Shown: positions 23,987-35,328, counted from the first letter of the stretch. The stretch: DNA of 64,000 bases from Clostridium aminobutyricum (GCF_017255415.1 NZ_JAFJZZ010000002.1:248001-312000), one strand, 5' to 3'. Program-made: numbers and translations. Notes: generated by a model from the sequence alone, not told the origin.

Positions 23987-25990
23987 TTATTTTAATCTAA
24001 ACTGCCCAATTAACTCCTTCAATAAGTTGGCCTGACTTGACAGCTCTTCGCTTGCTGCTGCCGTTTCTTCCGCGGTTGCGGAGTTTGTCTGTACAACGGA
24101 GGAGATTTGCTCGACTCCGATCGTTACTTGAGTAATGGAGGCGGATTGATTTCCTGTTGCATCCGATATCTCACTAATAACCGTTTTGGATTGTCTTGCA
24201 CTTTCTACAATTCTGTTTAGCGATTGTGCCGTTTCATCCACGATCGTTGTTCCATTTTCAACGGCTGCTATTGCCGTTTCGATCAAACCGGTTGTATTTT
24301 TAGCGGCTTCCGCACTCTTTCCGGCGAGGTTCCGAACTTCATCTGCTACTACTGCGAAGCCCTTGCCCGCTGCTCCTGCTCTGGCAGCTTCTACCGCTGC
24401 ATTCAATGCAAGAATGTTCGTTTGGAATGCGATGTCATCGATTGCTTTTATAATATTGCTGATCTGTTTAGAAGAATTCTTAATTTCTTCCATTGCTGCA
24501 ATCATATGTTTCATCTGCTGATTTCCGTGATCCACTTCCGTTTCAGATTCAGCAGAAATCTGATCAGCCAGTTTTGCATTAGCTGCATTTTTTGAAATAT
24601 CATGTGAGATTTCAGTGATGGTTGCAGACAGTTCTTCAATGGAGCTTGCCTGCTGCATCGCGCCTTGTGACATCTCCTGTGCACCGCTCGCCAATTGATC
24701 GGAACCGTTAGCCACCTGATCTGCCGCCACTGCAATCTCTGATAAGGTCTGCGTAAAGGTACTCTGAATTTTAAGCAGTGCCACCTTAATCTTTGCAAAT
24801 TCCCCTACATAGTCCTGTTTCAACTCAAAGATGATATTGCCTTCGGCCATTTCATCCAATACGTAGGAAACCTCATCTATGTATTTCATATAGTCTTTTA
24901 GCCTTAATACCGTTCTGTCAAGGCCCTGGGCAACCTGACCAGTTTCATCCATATACCTGGTATCGACTTTTACGTTTAGATCACCATCCGCGATCTGATT
25001 CGCTGCATGGGCTAACCTCTTAAGCGGTTTGATGATTCCGGTTGAAATAAGCACAATCACTGCAGATAAAACCGCTATACTGATCATAGCAATGATTACT
25101 GCCAACGTCGCTAAATGGTTATAGCCTTCATAAAATTCCTTTTCCGGCAGGGAAGATAATATGCTCCAACCGGTTGTTCCGATCAAACTATAGTATCCAT
25201 AGATATGTTCTTCGCCTCTGGAATATTCTATGTACCCTTCTTTCTGACTGGCGTAGGCATCGGTTGCCGTACTTGACAATCCGATTTCCGTCAGGTTCTT
25301 CATGACGTTTTCGTGATCCTTATCATAAACAATGGAGCCGTCATCGGCAATGAATAAAAAGAATCCGGTATCCCCCAGTTTATAGTCCGCCATAATTTTT
25401 CCCAGCTGCGTGAGCTGTATATCCAAACCGAAAATACCGATCATCTGGCCGCTCAGACTATCATACACCGGCGAGATAATACTTACACCCATGAGGCCTG
25501 TAGCGGAATCAAGATATGGTGCTGTCACGATTGTCTTATTCTCCTCCACGATTTGCTTATACCAATCTCTTGTGGTAATGACCCAATCCGGAGATGAAAT
25601 TAATCCATCCGATCGTGCATATTGGCTGGAATCAAAATCAGAAACCCAGGCAACGCTGTTTTCCGAATCGAATGCCGCGATATTTCGCATGATCACATCG
25701 ATCTGCGCATACCCGGAAGCCTGCTGTATAGGTGTTCCCAGCTGAAGAGTTTGAAAAAACTCCTCAAAAATAGGAATGGCGGCCGCCGTTTCAGTTGCTT
25801 TTGTATATTGGGTAAAAAAGTTTTCAACTTGAAACGCTGCCTGCTTTGAATTTGCAGTCAGTTCATTTTTTGTAGTACTTTCTATGTCCGATTTAATAAG
25901 GCTAAACAGCGTAACCAGCAATATGCACAGGCATAGAACTACAGGGGTAATTACTCCTACTAAAATTTTCAATAAGATACTCTTTCTCAT
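23987..25990 (-). CDS. Methyl-accepting chemotaxis protein, dCache sensor (paralog 1)
   Basis: 667 aa from ATG 25990 (AAGGAAAA upstream). Signal-anchor helix at residues 10-32, extracytoplasmic double-Cache domain to about 290, second helix at about 290-315, HAMP and a long cytoplasmic MA domain with the hairpin tip [19 protein letters not shown]. The sensor has R-D-W-Y, PYLD and GLDI, matching the Arg/Trp/Tyr/Asp pattern of amino-acid-binding dCache_1 domains. It should steer motility toward an amino acid through CheA/CheW. The last 270 residues are closely similar to the two other chemoreceptors at 26345 and 31495. Confidence 0.95.
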   Translation of the reverse strand: MRKSILLKILVGVITPVVLCLCILLVTLFSLIKSDIESTTKNELTANSKQAAFQVENFFTQYTKATETAAAIPIFEEFFQTLQLGTPIQQASGYAQIDVIMRNIAAFDSENSVAWVSDFDSSQYARSDGLISSPDWVITTRDWYKQIVEENKTIVTAPYLDSATGLMGVSIISPVYDSLSGQMIGIFGLDIQLTQLGKIMADYKLGDTGFFLFIADDGSIVYDKDHENVMKNLTEIGLSSTATDAYASQKEGYIEYSRGEEHIYGYYSLIGTTGWSILSSLPEKEFYEGYNHLATLAVIIAMISIAVLSAVIVLISTGIIKPLKRLAHAANQIADGDLNVKVDTRYMDETGQVAQGLDRTVLRLKDYMKYIDEVSYVLDEMAEGNIIFELKQDYVGEFAKIKVALLKIQSTFTQTLSEIAVAADQVANGSDQLASGAQEMSQGAMQQASSIEELSATITEISHDISKNAANAKLADQISAESETEVDHGNQQMKHMIAAMEEIKNSSKQISNIIKAIDDIAFQTNILALNAAVEAARAGAAGKGFAVVADEVRNLAGKSAEAAKNTTGLIETAIAAVENGTTIVDETAQSLNRIVESARQSKTVISEISDATGNQSASITQVTIGVEQISSVVQTNSATAEETAAASEELSSQANLLKELIGQFRLK

Positions 25991-26295
25991 AAGTATTTTC
26001 CTTTCATTATAAGCCATACACTAATTTCTTACATGTTTTACACTAACTTCATACTAATTTTGTAAGTTATTATCTACCTAGCGTATTCGTATAATTTTTA
26101 CATTTATAGAAAGAATCCTCTCGTATAAATCAACTTATTTTCAGGATAATATGAGAAAATTTTATAGGAATAATTGTGTTTCATTTTACTATATAATTCC
26201 AATTGTGTCTAGCATTCTTACAGGATATTTCAAAACTTCGTACCCATTCGCTGGGATTTATTTAGCTGTTGTGCTCATGAAAGAGGGACGTGATG
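25991..26295. other. Intergenic region between chemoreceptor genes 1 and 2
   Basis: About 300 AT-rich bases upstream of paralog 1. I see repeats of AATTAGT on the minus strand close to the gene but no convincing sigma-A, sigma-28 or sigma-54 promoter and no coding frame with a ribosome binding site. Confidence 0.4.
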
Positions 26296-26329
26296 AAACA
26301 AAGGCGCTTCCATGGAAGCGCCTTTGTTT
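26296..26329. terminator. Perfect palindromic terminator after second chemoreceptor gene
   Basis: A 17-bp perfect inverted repeat, arms AAACAAAGGCGCTTCCA / TGGAAGCGCCTTTGTTT, lying 16 bases after the stop of chemoreceptor 2. Confidence 0.85.
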
Positions 26330-26344
26330 ATTGGTATAATTTAC

Positions 26345-28351
26345 TTACTTTAATTTGAAGTGTCCGATTAGCTCCTTGAGCAAGTTGGCCTGGCTTGAAA
26401 GCTCTTCACTTGCTGCTGCTGTTTCTTCTGCAGTTGCTGAGTTCGTCTGAACAACAAAAGAAATTTGGTCAACCCCTACGGTTACTTGAGTAATAGATTC
26501 CGATTGATTTCCTGTTGCATCAGAAATCTCATTGATAACAGCATTGGACTGTTTTGCACTTTCTACGATCTTGCTCAAGGATTGTGCAGTCTCTCCCACA
26601 ATCTTTGTTCCGTTTTCAACTGCTGCAATAGCCGTTTCAATTAAGTCCGTTGTATTCTTTGCGGCTTCCGCACTCTTTCCTGCAAGATTTCGCACTTCAT
26701 CTGCTACTACGGCAAAGCCTTTCCCTGCTGTCCCTGCTCTAGCCGCTTCTACCGCTGCATTCAACGCCAGGATATTAGTCTGGAATGCAATGTCATCAAT
26801 TGCTTTAATAATATTGCTGATTTGATTAGAAGCGGTCTTAATTTCTTCCATAGCGGCAATCATATGCTTCATCTGCTGATTTCCGTGCTCTACCTCGGCT
26901 GCAGATTCAACGGAAATTTGATTTGCTAATTTTGCATTATCCGCATTCTTCGCAATATCATGAGAAATTTCAGCAATAGCTGCTGATAATTCTTCAACAG
27001 AGCTTGCCTGCTGCATTGCACCCTGTGATAATCCCTGTGCACCGCTTGCCAATTGATCGGAACCGGTAGCTACCTGATCTGCTGCTACTGCAATCTCTGA
27101 TAATGTCTGTGAGAATGTATTTTGAATCTTCAGCAAGGCTACCTGAATCTTTGCGAATTCACCTGTATAATCATGCTGCAATTCGAATACGATATTACCT
27201 TCTGCAATTTCATCCAATACGAAAGAAATCTCATTTATATATTTAATATAGTCTTTTAGTCTTACCACTGTTCTGCCAAGACCTTGTGCAACTTGCCCTG
27301 TTTCATCCATATGTTTTGTATCAAGTTTAACATCTAAATCTCCATCCGCGATTTGATTTGCTGTATGGGCTAATTTTTGAAGCGGCTTGATAATTCCCTT
27401 AGAAATAAATACGATTACGACTATTAACAGAGCTAGTATTACTGCAGAAATACTAGTTGCCAATTTCTTTAGACCATTATAGTCTTCATAAAACTCTTTT
27501 TCCGGCAAGGAAGACAATACACTCCAACCAGTATTTCCGATTAAGTTATAATACCCATACAATTTAGCATTATCGCGCGTGTATTCCAAATATCCTTCTT
27601 TACTGCTGTTATAGGCCTCAGTCGCTTCACTCGAAAGTCCTACCTCGTACACGTTCTTCATAATGTTGTCGTTATTCTTATCGTAAACAACAGAACCATC
27701 ATCCGAAAGAAAGATAAAAGATCCTGTTTTCCCCAATTTGTAAGAGGCCATGATAGAATTTAGCTTTTCTAACGTGATGTCAAGCCCTACAGCACCTATC
27801 ATTTGATTGGTAGTGCTATCATACACCGGTGCTGCCGCAGTTACTACCAATCCACCCGATGCCGTGTCAATGTATGGGGCTGTCAAAATCGTACCATTTT
27901 CCTTAACCATCTTAATATACCAAGGCCTTGAGGTAACATCCCATTCCGGCTTAGCTGTAAAATTATCCGACTGCGTAAGCTGGCTGGAATCAAAATCAGC
28001 CACCCAACATGCCAGTATAGTATCTGTATCAAGAGCCGCTGCATTATCCATACCTACCTTTATGTCAGCATAGCCGGGAGCCTCTAATATGTAAATGCCC
28101 TTGGTTGTATTCTTAAAGAAGCTTTCAAAGTCTGGTTGTGATGCTACAGCTTCTGCGATTTGGGTATACTGGGTAAAGAAATTTTCCACCTGATAGGCTG
28201 CTTTCTGTGAATTGGCAGTCAATTGATCTTGCGTTGTTATCTCTATATCCGATTTAATCAAGTTAAATAGCGTGGCCAGTAAGATGCACAAGCACAAGAC
28301 TACCGGGACTATTATTCCTACTAGGATTTTCCATAAAATACTCTTTCTCAT
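26345..28351 (-). CDS. Methyl-accepting chemotaxis protein, dCache sensor (paralog 2)
   Basis: 668 aa starting MRKSILWKI at 28351 with AAGGAAG upstream. Same architecture as its neighbours: N-terminal helix, dCache sensor (residues about 35-285), second helix, HAMP, MA domain. The sensor carries [13 protein letters not shown] and GLDI, the residues expected for binding the amino and carboxyl groups of an amino acid. The cytoplasmic part is almost identical in protein and DNA to paralog 3, while the sensor is diverged, so ligands probably differ. No C-terminal CheR-tethering pentapeptide is present. Confidence 0.95.
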   Translation of the reverse strand: MRKSILWKILVGIIVPVVLCLCILLATLFNLIKSDIEITTQDQLTANSQKAAYQVENFFTQYTQIAEAVASQPDFESFFKNTTKGIYILEAPGYADIKVGMDNAAALDTDTILACWVADFDSSQLTQSDNFTAKPEWDVTSRPWYIKMVKENGTILTAPYIDTASGGLVVTAAAPVYDSTTNQMIGAVGLDITLEKLNSIMASYKLGKTGSFIFLSDDGSVVYDKNNDNIMKNVYEVGLSSEATEAYNSSKEGYLEYTRDNAKLYGYYNLIGNTGWSVLSSLPEKEFYEDYNGLKKLATSISAVILALLIVVIVFISKGIIKPLQKLAHTANQIADGDLDVKLDTKHMDETGQVAQGLGRTVVRLKDYIKYINEISFVLDEIAEGNIVFELQHDYTGEFAKIQVALLKIQNTFSQTLSEIAVAADQVATGSDQLASGAQGLSQGAMQQASSVEELSAAIAEISHDIAKNADNAKLANQISVESAAEVEHGNQQMKHMIAAMEEIKTASNQISNIIKAIDDIAFQTNILALNAAVEAARAGTAGKGFAVVADEVRNLAGKSAEAAKNTTDLIETAIAAVENGTKIVGETAQSLSKIVESAKQSNAVINEISDATGNQSESITQVTVGVDQISFVVQTNSATAEETAAASEELSSQANLLKELIGHFKLK

Positions 28352-28555
28352 AAGTGTCTTCCTTTCTTTAGTAATCCCATTAAAACTGCCATAAAAGTTC
28401 TAATATAGAATTAGCATGAAATAGTTGGGCTTTAATATATGACACATATTTTACCATAAAGCTTCAAAGGAGTCTATTATTTGACAGAATATTTTAAAGT
28501 TTTAGATTATTTTTACAATACTTTCCTTATTGGAAATAATATTGAATTTTTAACT

Positions 28556-29761
28556 CTATTTCTTTTTCTGGCTAAGAAGTTCCAATGTTCCCAGTATTTC
28601 CATTGTCATCCCCACTTCAATGCATTGTTCATCCGGGTTAAAATGCGCACTGTGAACTCTCTGAGGAACCGACTCTCCTTCGGACAGTGTCCCTATATTA
28701 AAATAAACAGTCTTTGCAACTCTAGAGAAATAGGAAAAATCATCGGCGCCCATGCTTGGTTCAGAGCAATGCAAAATTTTATTTTTCGGCAAAAATTGTC
28801 TCGCCGCCTTTTCCAGAATTGATTCAATTTCTTCATCATTAATCAACACGGGGTAACTATCTGTAAATTGAACACGAGCTTTCGCTCCGAAAGATTCGGC
28901 ACATAGAACCGCCAGTTCTTCTACTCTTTTTTTCAAAAAGGTTCTGCTTTTCATATTTAAGGTTCGGATAATCCCGGATAAAACCGCTTCTTTCGGGATG
29001 ATATTGTTCTTCTTTCCTGCATGAAATTGTGCAACGGTAATCACGGTAGGCTGGGTCGGAGAAGTATTTCTGCTTACAATACTTTGCAGCGCGCATACGA
29101 TATGAGAAGCCGCAACAATCGGATCTATTCCTGTCTCCGGATGTGCTCCGTGGCATTCGATACCCTCTACCCAAATTTTGAATTCCGTAGAAGCGGCATT
29201 CATCTTCCCTTTGCAAAATTCAATACAGCCAACCGGTATTTCGGGCGCCACATGCAGTCCGATTACGACATCGACTTTTGGGTTCTCCATACAGCCTTCT
29301 TGAATCATTCGTTCTGCACCGCCGACGGTTTCCTCAGATGGTTGAAAGAAGAATTTCACATTTCCCGTTAAATCTTCTTCCAATTCTTTAAAAATCCGGG
29401 CTGTCCCTAAAAGAATCGCTGTATGGATATCATGTCCGCAGGCGTGCATCACTCCGGATTTGACGGATCGAAACGGAACATCTACCGCTTCCTGTATCGG
29501 CAGCGCATCCATGTCTGCCCGTATTCCTATCGTTTGGAAACGTTTTGCTTCATCCTGCACTTTTTTTCCTTGCAGCAACGCCACAATGCCATTGCCCGCC
29601 ACGCCGGTTTGATGAGGGATTTCCCACGCAGTCAGGTATTCACTGATTTTTTGTGCGGTTCTTACTTCATACTCCGATAATTCTGGATTCGTATGAAAAT
29701 CCCTTCTGATGCAGATGATTTCCTCAAGGATTTCTTCTATTTTTCTTTCTATAGGAGTCAT
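28556..29761 (-). CDS. M20-family amidohydrolase (N-acyl amino acid / hippurate hydrolase type)
   Basis: 401 aa. Metal-site motifs of the M20D group are present: HACGHDIHTA, FQPSEETVGGAERMI, VIGLHV and, near the end, the His in RVHSAHFNPDEQ. GADDFSYFSR is also characteristic. These cytoplasmic enzymes remove acyl groups from amino acids or split small amide conjugates. ATG 29761 follows AAGGAAAG. It lies between two amino-acid chemoreceptor genes and back to back with a PLP decarboxylase gene, which suggests a local theme of amino-acid scavenging. Exact substrate cannot be inferred. Confidence 0.92.
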   Translation of the reverse strand: MTPIERKIEEILEEIICIRRDFHTNPELSEYEVRTAQKISEYLTAWEIPHQTGVAGNGIVALLQGKKVQDEAKRFQTIGIRADMDALPIQEAVDVPFRSVKSGVMHACGHDIHTAILLGTARIFKELEEDLTGNVKFFFQPSEETVGGAERMIQEGCMENPKVDVVIGLHVAPEIPVGCIEFCKGKMNAASTEFKIWVEGIECHGAHPETGIDPIVAASHIVCALQSIVSRNTSPTQPTVITVAQFHAGKKNNIIPKEAVLSGIIRTLNMKSRTFLKKRVEELAVLCAESFGAKARVQFTDSYPVLINDEEIESILEKAARQFLPKNKILHCSEPSMGADDFSYFSRVAKTVYFNIGTLSEGESVPQRVHSAHFNPDEQCIEVGMTMEILGTLELLSQKKK

Positions 29762-29814
29762 TTTATCTTTCCTTTCAATTATGCCTTATGTCTTCCTGGC
29801 ATATTAAAAATTTC

Positions 29815-29843
29815 TTCCCGAAATCAGAACTAAATTTCCCGAA
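29815..29843. repeat. TTCCCGAA direct repeats upstream of a sigma-54 promoter
   Basis: TTCCCGAA occurs at 29815-29822 and again at 29836-29843, 21 bases apart (two helical turns), about 120-145 bases upstream of the plus-strand sigma-54 promoter. The spacing and distance fit a paired activator site. The 29762-30118 region otherwise contains the promoter and leader only. Confidence 0.5.
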
Positions 29844-29945
29844 CTTCGTACCTATTTGACAAATTCTTCTTGAAGCTTTAAAATACTTTCAACTAGAGTC
29901 TCTTATTTTACCGATTTGCAGCGAAATAGTTCTTTTTTATACTAA

Positions 29946-29962
29946 TTGGCATAATTTTTGCT
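29946..29962 (+). promoter_or_regulatory. Sigma-54 promoter of the PLP decarboxylase gene
   Basis: TTGGCATAATTTTTGCT has the exact GG-N10-GC spacing of the -24/-12 promoter. Predicted start is near 29973, leaving a leader of about 145 bases before ATG 30119. Confidence 0.85.
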
Positions 29963-30118
29963 TTATATATGAATCTAGGTTCATAAAACATCCAACAATC
30001 AAAGGACATTACTACAATTATATTGAGTAAAAAGAAAATGTTCACACATTTTAGGGATATCATTACAAATTCTAAAAAATACTAAAGAAAAGAAGAAATC
30101 AAGAATGGAGAAAACAAC

Positions 30119-31414
30119 ATGATTAACGAAGTAAAGAATGGAATCTTATATTTTGACGGGTGTGATACGGTCGAATTGGCCCAAAAATACGGCACACCCT
30201 TATATGTATTTTCCGAAACCGATATAGTAAACCGATTTAATGAATTAAAAAAATGTTTCATAGAGCGATATGAGAATACCCGCGTAGCTTATGCGGCAAA
30301 AGCTTTTTGCACAATCGCCATGTGTAAATTGGCGGCTAGAGAAGGAATGTGTATCGACGTTGTGTCCGGAGGAGAATTATATACCGCTATACAAGCAAAA
30401 TTCCCACCGGAAAAAATAGAATTCAACGGAAATAACAAACAAGCCGATGAATTGGCGATGGCCATCGATTACGGCATCGGCAGAATTATTATCGACGGAT
30501 TGCAGGAATTATCATTAATTGAATCCATATGCAAAGAAAAGGGGAAAAAGGTTCAGGTTTTATATAGGATCACACCGGGCGTAAAATCCGACTCCCATGA
30601 TTATATCGTTACGGGCAAGAAAGACTCCAAATTTGGAATCCCGCTTGATGAGCATGTGATCTTTCCTGCGGTAGAAGCCGCTATTCAATCCGAATATGTG
30701 GATTTTTTAGGATTCCACTTCCATGTGGGCTCTCAGCTTTTTGACAACACTTCACATTTGCAGGCCTTGGAAATCGTGCTATTCTTAATCAATTCTGTGA
30801 AAGAGCGCTTTCACTACGATGTGACCGAGCTCAATATCGGCGGCGGATTTGGCGTGACCTACACCAGTGAAGAAAGAAAACCGTTTGAATATTTTTTAGA
30901 TCCTATGATGCATCGAATTGAAGAATTCTTTTCTCATTTAGGAATTAAACGACCTGCTGTAGTAATTGAACCGGGCAGAAGCATCGTAGCAGAAGCCGGG
31001 TTAAGCCTGTATACCATCGGCAGTATTAAAGATATCGAAGGAGTTCGTAAATATGTGTCCATCGATGGGGGAATGACGGACAACATTCGTCCCGCTTTAT
31101 ATCAAGCGGTATATGCCGGTATCGTAGCGAACAAGGCCGACCAGCCTAAAAACGATAAGGTGACGATTTGCGGTAAGTGCTGTGAATCCGGCGATATACT
31201 AATCAGAGATATCGACATAGCAGAGCCGGCAAGCGGAGATATCTTTGCCATTTTCTCCACCGGTGCTTATGGTTTTTCCATGGCCTCCAATTACAATAAG
31301 AATGCGATTCCGGCTGTTGTTCTCGTGAAAGAAGGTTGTGATGAACTAATCGTAAAAAGACAGTCCTATGAACATATGCTTCAAAATGAACTTGTTCCGG
31401 AATCTTTGAAATAG
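30119..31414 (+). CDS. Group IV PLP decarboxylase, diaminopimelate decarboxylase-like
   Basis: 431-aa alanine-racemase-fold PLP enzyme. The Schiff-base lysine is K61 in AYAAKAF; HVGSQL, NIGGGFGVTY, EPGRSIVAEAG and CGKCCESGDIL are the usual PLP-phosphate and substrate-side motifs. The family includes diaminopimelate decarboxylase (last step of lysine synthesis) and decarboxylases for ornithine, arginine or related amino acids. No lysine-pathway genes are near and the gene has a sigma-54 promoter, which is unusual for lysA and hints at a catabolic or polyamine role. GGAG lies 9 bases before the ATG. Followed by a strong terminator. Confidence 0.88.
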   Translation: MINEVKNGILYFDGCDTVELAQKYGTPLYVFSETDIVNRFNELKKCFIERYENTRVAYAAKAFCTIAMCKLAAREGMCIDVVSGGELYTAIQAKFPPEKIEFNGNNKQADELAMAIDYGIGRIIIDGLQELSLIESICKEKGKKVQVLYRITPGVKSDSHDYIVTGKKDSKFGIPLDEHVIFPAVEAAIQSEYVDFLGFHFHVGSQLFDNTSHLQALEIVLFLINSVKERFHYDVTELNIGGGFGVTYTSEERKPFEYFLDPMMHRIEEFFSHLGIKRPAVVIEPGRSIVAEAGLSLYTIGSIKDIEGVRKYVSIDGGMTDNIRPALYQAVYAGIVANKADQPKNDKVTICGKCCESGDILIRDIDIAEPASGDIFAIFSTGAYGFSMASNYNKNAIPAVVLVKEGCDELIVKRQSYEHMLQNELVPESLK

Positions 31415-31445
31415 CGTTGTTCCCTTTATCTGAATGATGCCAAGC

Positions 31446-31477
31446 AAAAGGCGCTTCCTATGGAAGCGCCTTTTTTT
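31446..31477. terminator. Bidirectional terminator between decarboxylase and third chemoreceptor
   Basis: Stem AAAAGGCGCTTCC / GGAAGCGCCTTTT with TAT loop and a following T-run on the plus strand. It serves both the decarboxylase (plus) and chemoreceptor 3 (minus) and matches the other chemoreceptor terminators. Confidence 0.9.
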
Positions 31478-31494
31478 ATTGGGTATAAATTTAC

Positions 31495-33513
31495 TTACTT
31501 TAATTTGAATTGTCCGATTAACTCCTTGAGCAAGTTGGCCTGGCTTGAAAGCTCTTCACTTGCTGCTGCTGTTTCTTCTGCAGTTGCTGAGTTCGTCTGA
31601 ACAACCGAAGAAATTTGGTCAACCCCTACGGTTACTTGAGTGATCGATGCAGATTGATTTCCTGTTGCATCAGAAATCTCATTGATAACAACATTGGACT
31701 GTTTCGCACTTTCTACGATCTTGCTCAAGGATTGTGCGGTTTCCCCTACAATCTTTGTTCCATTTTCAACTGCTGCAATAGCCGTTTCAATTAAGTCCGT
31801 TGTATTCTTTGCTGCTTCCGCACTCTTTCCTGCAAGGTTTCGAACTTCATCTGCTACTACGGCAAAGCCTTTCCCTGCTGCCCCTGCTCTGGCCGCTTCT
31901 ACTGCTGCATTCAACGCAAGGATATTGGTCTGGAATGCAATGTCATCAATCGCTTTAATAATATTGCTGATTTGATTAGAAGCTGTCTTGATTTCTTCCA
32001 TAGCGGCGATCATGTGCTTCATCTGCTGATTTCCGCGCTCTACCTCCGTTGCAGATTCAACGGAAATTTGATTTGCCAATTTTGCATTATCCGCATTCTT
32101 CGCAATATCATGAGAAATTTCAGTAATGGTTGCGGACAATTCTTCAACAGAACTTGCCTGCTGCATTGCACCCTGTGATAATTCCTGTGCACCGCTTGCC
32201 AATTGATCGGAACCGGTAGCCACCTGATCTGCTGCTACTGCAATCTCCGATAATGTCTGTGAGAATGTATTTTGAATCTTAAGCAAGGCTACCTTAATCT
32301 TTGCAAATTCACCGGTATAATCCTGCTGTAATTCAAATACGATATTACCTTCTGCAATTTCATCCAATACGAAGGAAATCTCATTGATGTATTTAATATA
32401 GTCTTTTAGTCTTACCACTGTTCTGCCAAGGCCTTGTGCAACCTGACCGGTTTCATCCAAGTATTTTGTATCGACTTCAACCTCTAGATCTCCATCAGCG
32501 ATCTGATTCGCTGCATGTGCCAATCGCTTAAGCGGTCTGATAATTCCTATTGAAATTACTACGATTACCGCGGTCAAAATAGCAATACTGATAAGTGCAA
32601 TAATGACAGCCAGCGTTGTTAAATGACTGAAACCTTCATAAAATTCTTTTTCAGGTAAGGCAGATAATACACTCCAACCCGTATCACCAATTAGGCTGTA
32701 GTACCCATAAGAATTAATTGTTTGGTCCTTATATTGTGATGTAAATTCCAGATATCCTTCTTTTTGATTGGTGTAGGCATCCGTCGCTGTACTTGACAGG
32801 CCGATCTCTGCAACATTTTTCAAGATGTTGTCTTCGTTTTTATCATAAACGACTGAACCGTCACCGGCAATAAATATAAAGAATCCGGTATCACCCAGTT
32901 TGTAATCTGCCATGATCTTTGCAAGTCTGGTGATCTTTAAATCCATTCCGACTACACCAACCATTTGGCTTGTCGCAGGATCATACACCGGGGAAATTGC
33001 ACTGACAATCATTTCACCGGAAGCAGTATCCACATAAGGTGGAGTCAAGATCGTTCTATTTTCTGCTGTGATGGTCTTATACCATCCCCTTGTGGTTACA
33101 TCCCAATCCGGGCCGGACGTATAATCGTCGGATTGAGTAAGCTGACTGGAGTCAAAGTCCGCAATCCAGCAAGCAAGTATATTATCGGAATCAAGCTCTG
33201 CCGCTCTTATTAAGCTTCCTTTCATATCTTCAAATCCAGGAGCCTGTAAGATAGGAGTACCTGGGGTCGTTGCATTAAAGAAGTTTTCAAATTTTGGCTG
33301 TGCCGCCACCGCTTTGGTTATCATTATGTATTCGGTAAAGAAGTTCTCCACCTGATACGCCGCCTGCTTTGAATTTGCCGTCAATTCATCTTTTGTTGTT
33401 GTCTGTATGTCCACCTTTACAAAGCTAAACAACGTAAACAGCAAGATACATAGGCATAAAATTACTGGAATGATTACACCCACCAGAATCTTAAATAAAA
33501 TACTCCTTCTCAT
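31495..33513 (-). CDS. Methyl-accepting chemotaxis protein, dCache sensor (paralog 3)
   Basis: 672 aa from ATG 33513, chosen over an upstream start because AAGGAAAAGAAGG precedes it. N-terminal anchor, dCache domain with [13 protein letters not shown] and GMDL (amino-acid-binding pattern), second helix, HAMP and MA domain with [17 protein letters not shown]. The signalling half is nearly identical to that of paralog 2, and the terminator is shared too, showing recent duplication or gene conversion. The sensor has a short insertion around [14 protein letters not shown] not present in the others. Confidence 0.95.
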   Translation of the reverse strand: MRRSILFKILVGVIIPVILCLCILLFTLFSFVKVDIQTTTKDELTANSKQAAYQVENFFTEYIMITKAVAAQPKFENFFNATTPGTPILQAPGFEDMKGSLIRAAELDSDNILACWIADFDSSQLTQSDDYTSGPDWDVTTRGWYKTITAENRTILTPPYVDTASGEMIVSAISPVYDPATSQMVGVVGMDLKITRLAKIMADYKLGDTGFFIFIAGDGSVVYDKNEDNILKNVAEIGLSSTATDAYTNQKEGYLEFTSQYKDQTINSYGYYSLIGDTGWSVLSALPEKEFYEGFSHLTTLAVIIALISIAILTAVIVVISIGIIRPLKRLAHAANQIADGDLEVEVDTKYLDETGQVAQGLGRTVVRLKDYIKYINEISFVLDEIAEGNIVFELQQDYTGEFAKIKVALLKIQNTFSQTLSEIAVAADQVATGSDQLASGAQELSQGAMQQASSVEELSATITEISHDIAKNADNAKLANQISVESATEVERGNQQMKHMIAAMEEIKTASNQISNIIKAIDDIAFQTNILALNAAVEAARAGAAGKGFAVVADEVRNLAGKSAEAAKNTTDLIETAIAAVENGTKIVGETAQSLSKIVESAKQSNVVINEISDATGNQSASITQVTVGVDQISSVVQTNSATAEETAAASEELSSQANLLKELIGQFKLK

Positions 33514-34031
33514 AACCTTCTTTTCCTTTCTCAACAAACACATTAGCCTCTAAATAATCACTACTGGAAGAATGTTCCTCAAATATACATTGTCACCATG
33601 TCATATGAGAATCTTAGATATACAACCGTATGCTTTTGTCCATATTCTACTTTATTCCATTAAATTTGTCTAGCAGATTTCGACATAATATTAACAATTT
33701 TGTTGCCATAATTTACTAGTTTTGACCCTGCCGAGAATGTCTGCCAACGTTTTAATTTCAATTTTTTACGCCGTAATTCTATTGCCTTTTTCTTTTTACG
33801 AACAATATCCCATTGAATATGCAGAATTTTCGTTCATTTTTGTTAATTTACAGCTATTCCTATCTAATCTATTTCTTCCTATTTTTCCTCAACAGCATGT
33901 CTATCGGCCTTATGTAGTTCTTTGTTAAAACTTCATGAACTTTAAACTTATTTTCTCTTAATAAATTGTATTTGTTTGCTTCTTATTCTCATTTTGTTGT
34001 AATCAATATGTCTTTTGTTTGGTGCTCCGCG
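33514..34031. other. 518-base intergenic region, no gene seen
   Basis: AT-rich stretch upstream of chemoreceptor 3 and downstream of the GGDEF gene. A 68-codon plus-strand frame at 33722 has no ribosome binding site and odd composition. I see no RNA gene, strong hairpin or clear promoter; the chemoreceptor promoter must lie here. Confidence 0.5.
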
Positions 34032-35165
34032 TTATGCTTTTCGACGCTTTGCTTGATACATATTATGGTCTGCCTGAGCGATCAGCCTATCTATTGAGGA
34101 GTTGCGTTCCCATACAGCATATCCGATGCTTAAGGAAACTGAAAATACTTCGGAATTGGTCCGATTAAAGGTATGGGTATTTTGATGGAGTAATTCTATT
34201 AATTTTTGTACGTTAGACAATTGTCTTGTTTGATAGACGACAGCAAATTCATCTCCGCCGTATCGGGACAGAAATACATTTTTATTTTTACAAGATTTTT
34301 TTAGGATGTCTGCAACGCAAATCAACGCCTTATCTCCGGCCAGGTGCCCGTATGAATCATTAATTTGCTTAAATTTATCCACATCTATCATAATCAGCGC
34401 AATGACATCTTTATAATCCGTATCCCTTGTTTTAAAGTACAAATATTTATCAAATTGAAGCCGATTATTTAAGCCGGTCAGCGAGTCCGTATTGATTTGT
34501 TGGTTCTGAATATTAACGAATATCATTAAAAGAGAAATAACCGTGCTAATCCAAATCAGAGAAACTTCAGAAAATATCGATTGCACCATGATCCCTATAA
34601 CAGGAGGAAGGGCAAAAAAAGCCATGAGGTAAGCCTGCCTTTTGTCACCGGCTATTTTACTGCTGTACCCTTTGTGCACAGACAGTACAAAGGAACAGAT
34701 GAGATAGGAAAAGGAAAGAATGACAGGAATAATAACCCATTCCCCTCTGTGATAGACATTATGGGCGTCGATAGAAAAAATCAGACCGCTCCCTAAATTG
34801 TAGGCGATTACGACAATATCAATCAATAAAGGAACGAAATAGACCAGCAACCGATTACGCAAATGCCGAATGGTATTGTTCAATTTGCAATCGGAATAGA
34901 GCAGCCAAATAAAAGAAATAAACCCACACAAAAAATAGTAGGCTGTGGAAATCAAAAAATTCAGCTCCCTTGCGAAGGAAAAGGTTTTTCCATCTATCAG
35001 CCACATGCCGGAATCTAATACAAGAATATACATGGCAGCAATAATCAAGGTGTTAAACAGTTCTTGCTGGATTGTGATTCCAACCGATTTCTTCTGGTTG
35101 GTAAGGAGAATAGCTAATATGATGAAACCTACAATATTTATTTGAGCATATAAAAATTCTTCCAT
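34032..35165 (-). CDS. Membrane-bound diguanylate cyclase (GGDEF)
   Basis: 377 aa. The N-terminal 210 residues hold about seven hydrophobic helices resembling the 7TM sensor region of signal proteins; the C-terminal GGDEF domain has DSLTGLNNRLQFD, DVDKFKQINDSYGHLAGD and an intact active-site loop SRYGGDEFAVVY. It should make cyclic di-GMP from GTP. The RxxD inhibitory site expected just before GGDEF is absent. No EAL domain is present. It sits beside the chemoreceptor cluster, which fits control of motility versus attachment. Confidence 0.93.
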   Translation of the reverse strand: MEEFLYAQINIVGFIILAILLTNQKKSVGITIQQELFNTLIIAAMYILVLDSGMWLIDGKTFSFARELNFLISTAYYFLCGFISFIWLLYSDCKLNNTIRHLRNRLLVYFVPLLIDIVVIAYNLGSGLIFSIDAHNVYHRGEWVIIPVILSFSYLICSFVLSVHKGYSSKIAGDKRQAYLMAFFALPPVIGIMVQSIFSEVSLIWISTVISLLMIFVNIQNQQINTDSLTGLNNRLQFDKYLYFKTRDTDYKDVIALIMIDVDKFKQINDSYGHLAGDKALICVADILKKSCKNKNVFLSRYGGDEFAVVYQTRQLSNVQKLIELLHQNTHTFNRTNSEVFSVSLSIGYAVWERNSSIDRLIAQADHNMYQAKRRKA

Positions 35166-35328
35166 ATATAAACTCCCAGCGTAGATTTGTCATCTAATTC
35201 CATTGTTTAATTCTTATATATTACATGATTGCCATTAAAAAGTATATGCCTATTTTCCTTGTTTTGTTGTGCTGCATTTTTTTGCACTTTCTATCCGGAA
35301 GGAAAGATTATAATTGGCTAAGCATTAT

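Noticed and set aside
24186-24521. Long plus-strand open frames inside the chemoreceptor genes (also at 26532 and 31682)
   Set aside because: They are antisense to the conserved MA domain, recur only because the three genes are paralogs, and lack ribosome binding sites.
33722-33928. 68-codon plus-strand frame
   Set aside because: No ribosome binding site, Phe/Leu/Ile-rich by base composition, no recognisable family.
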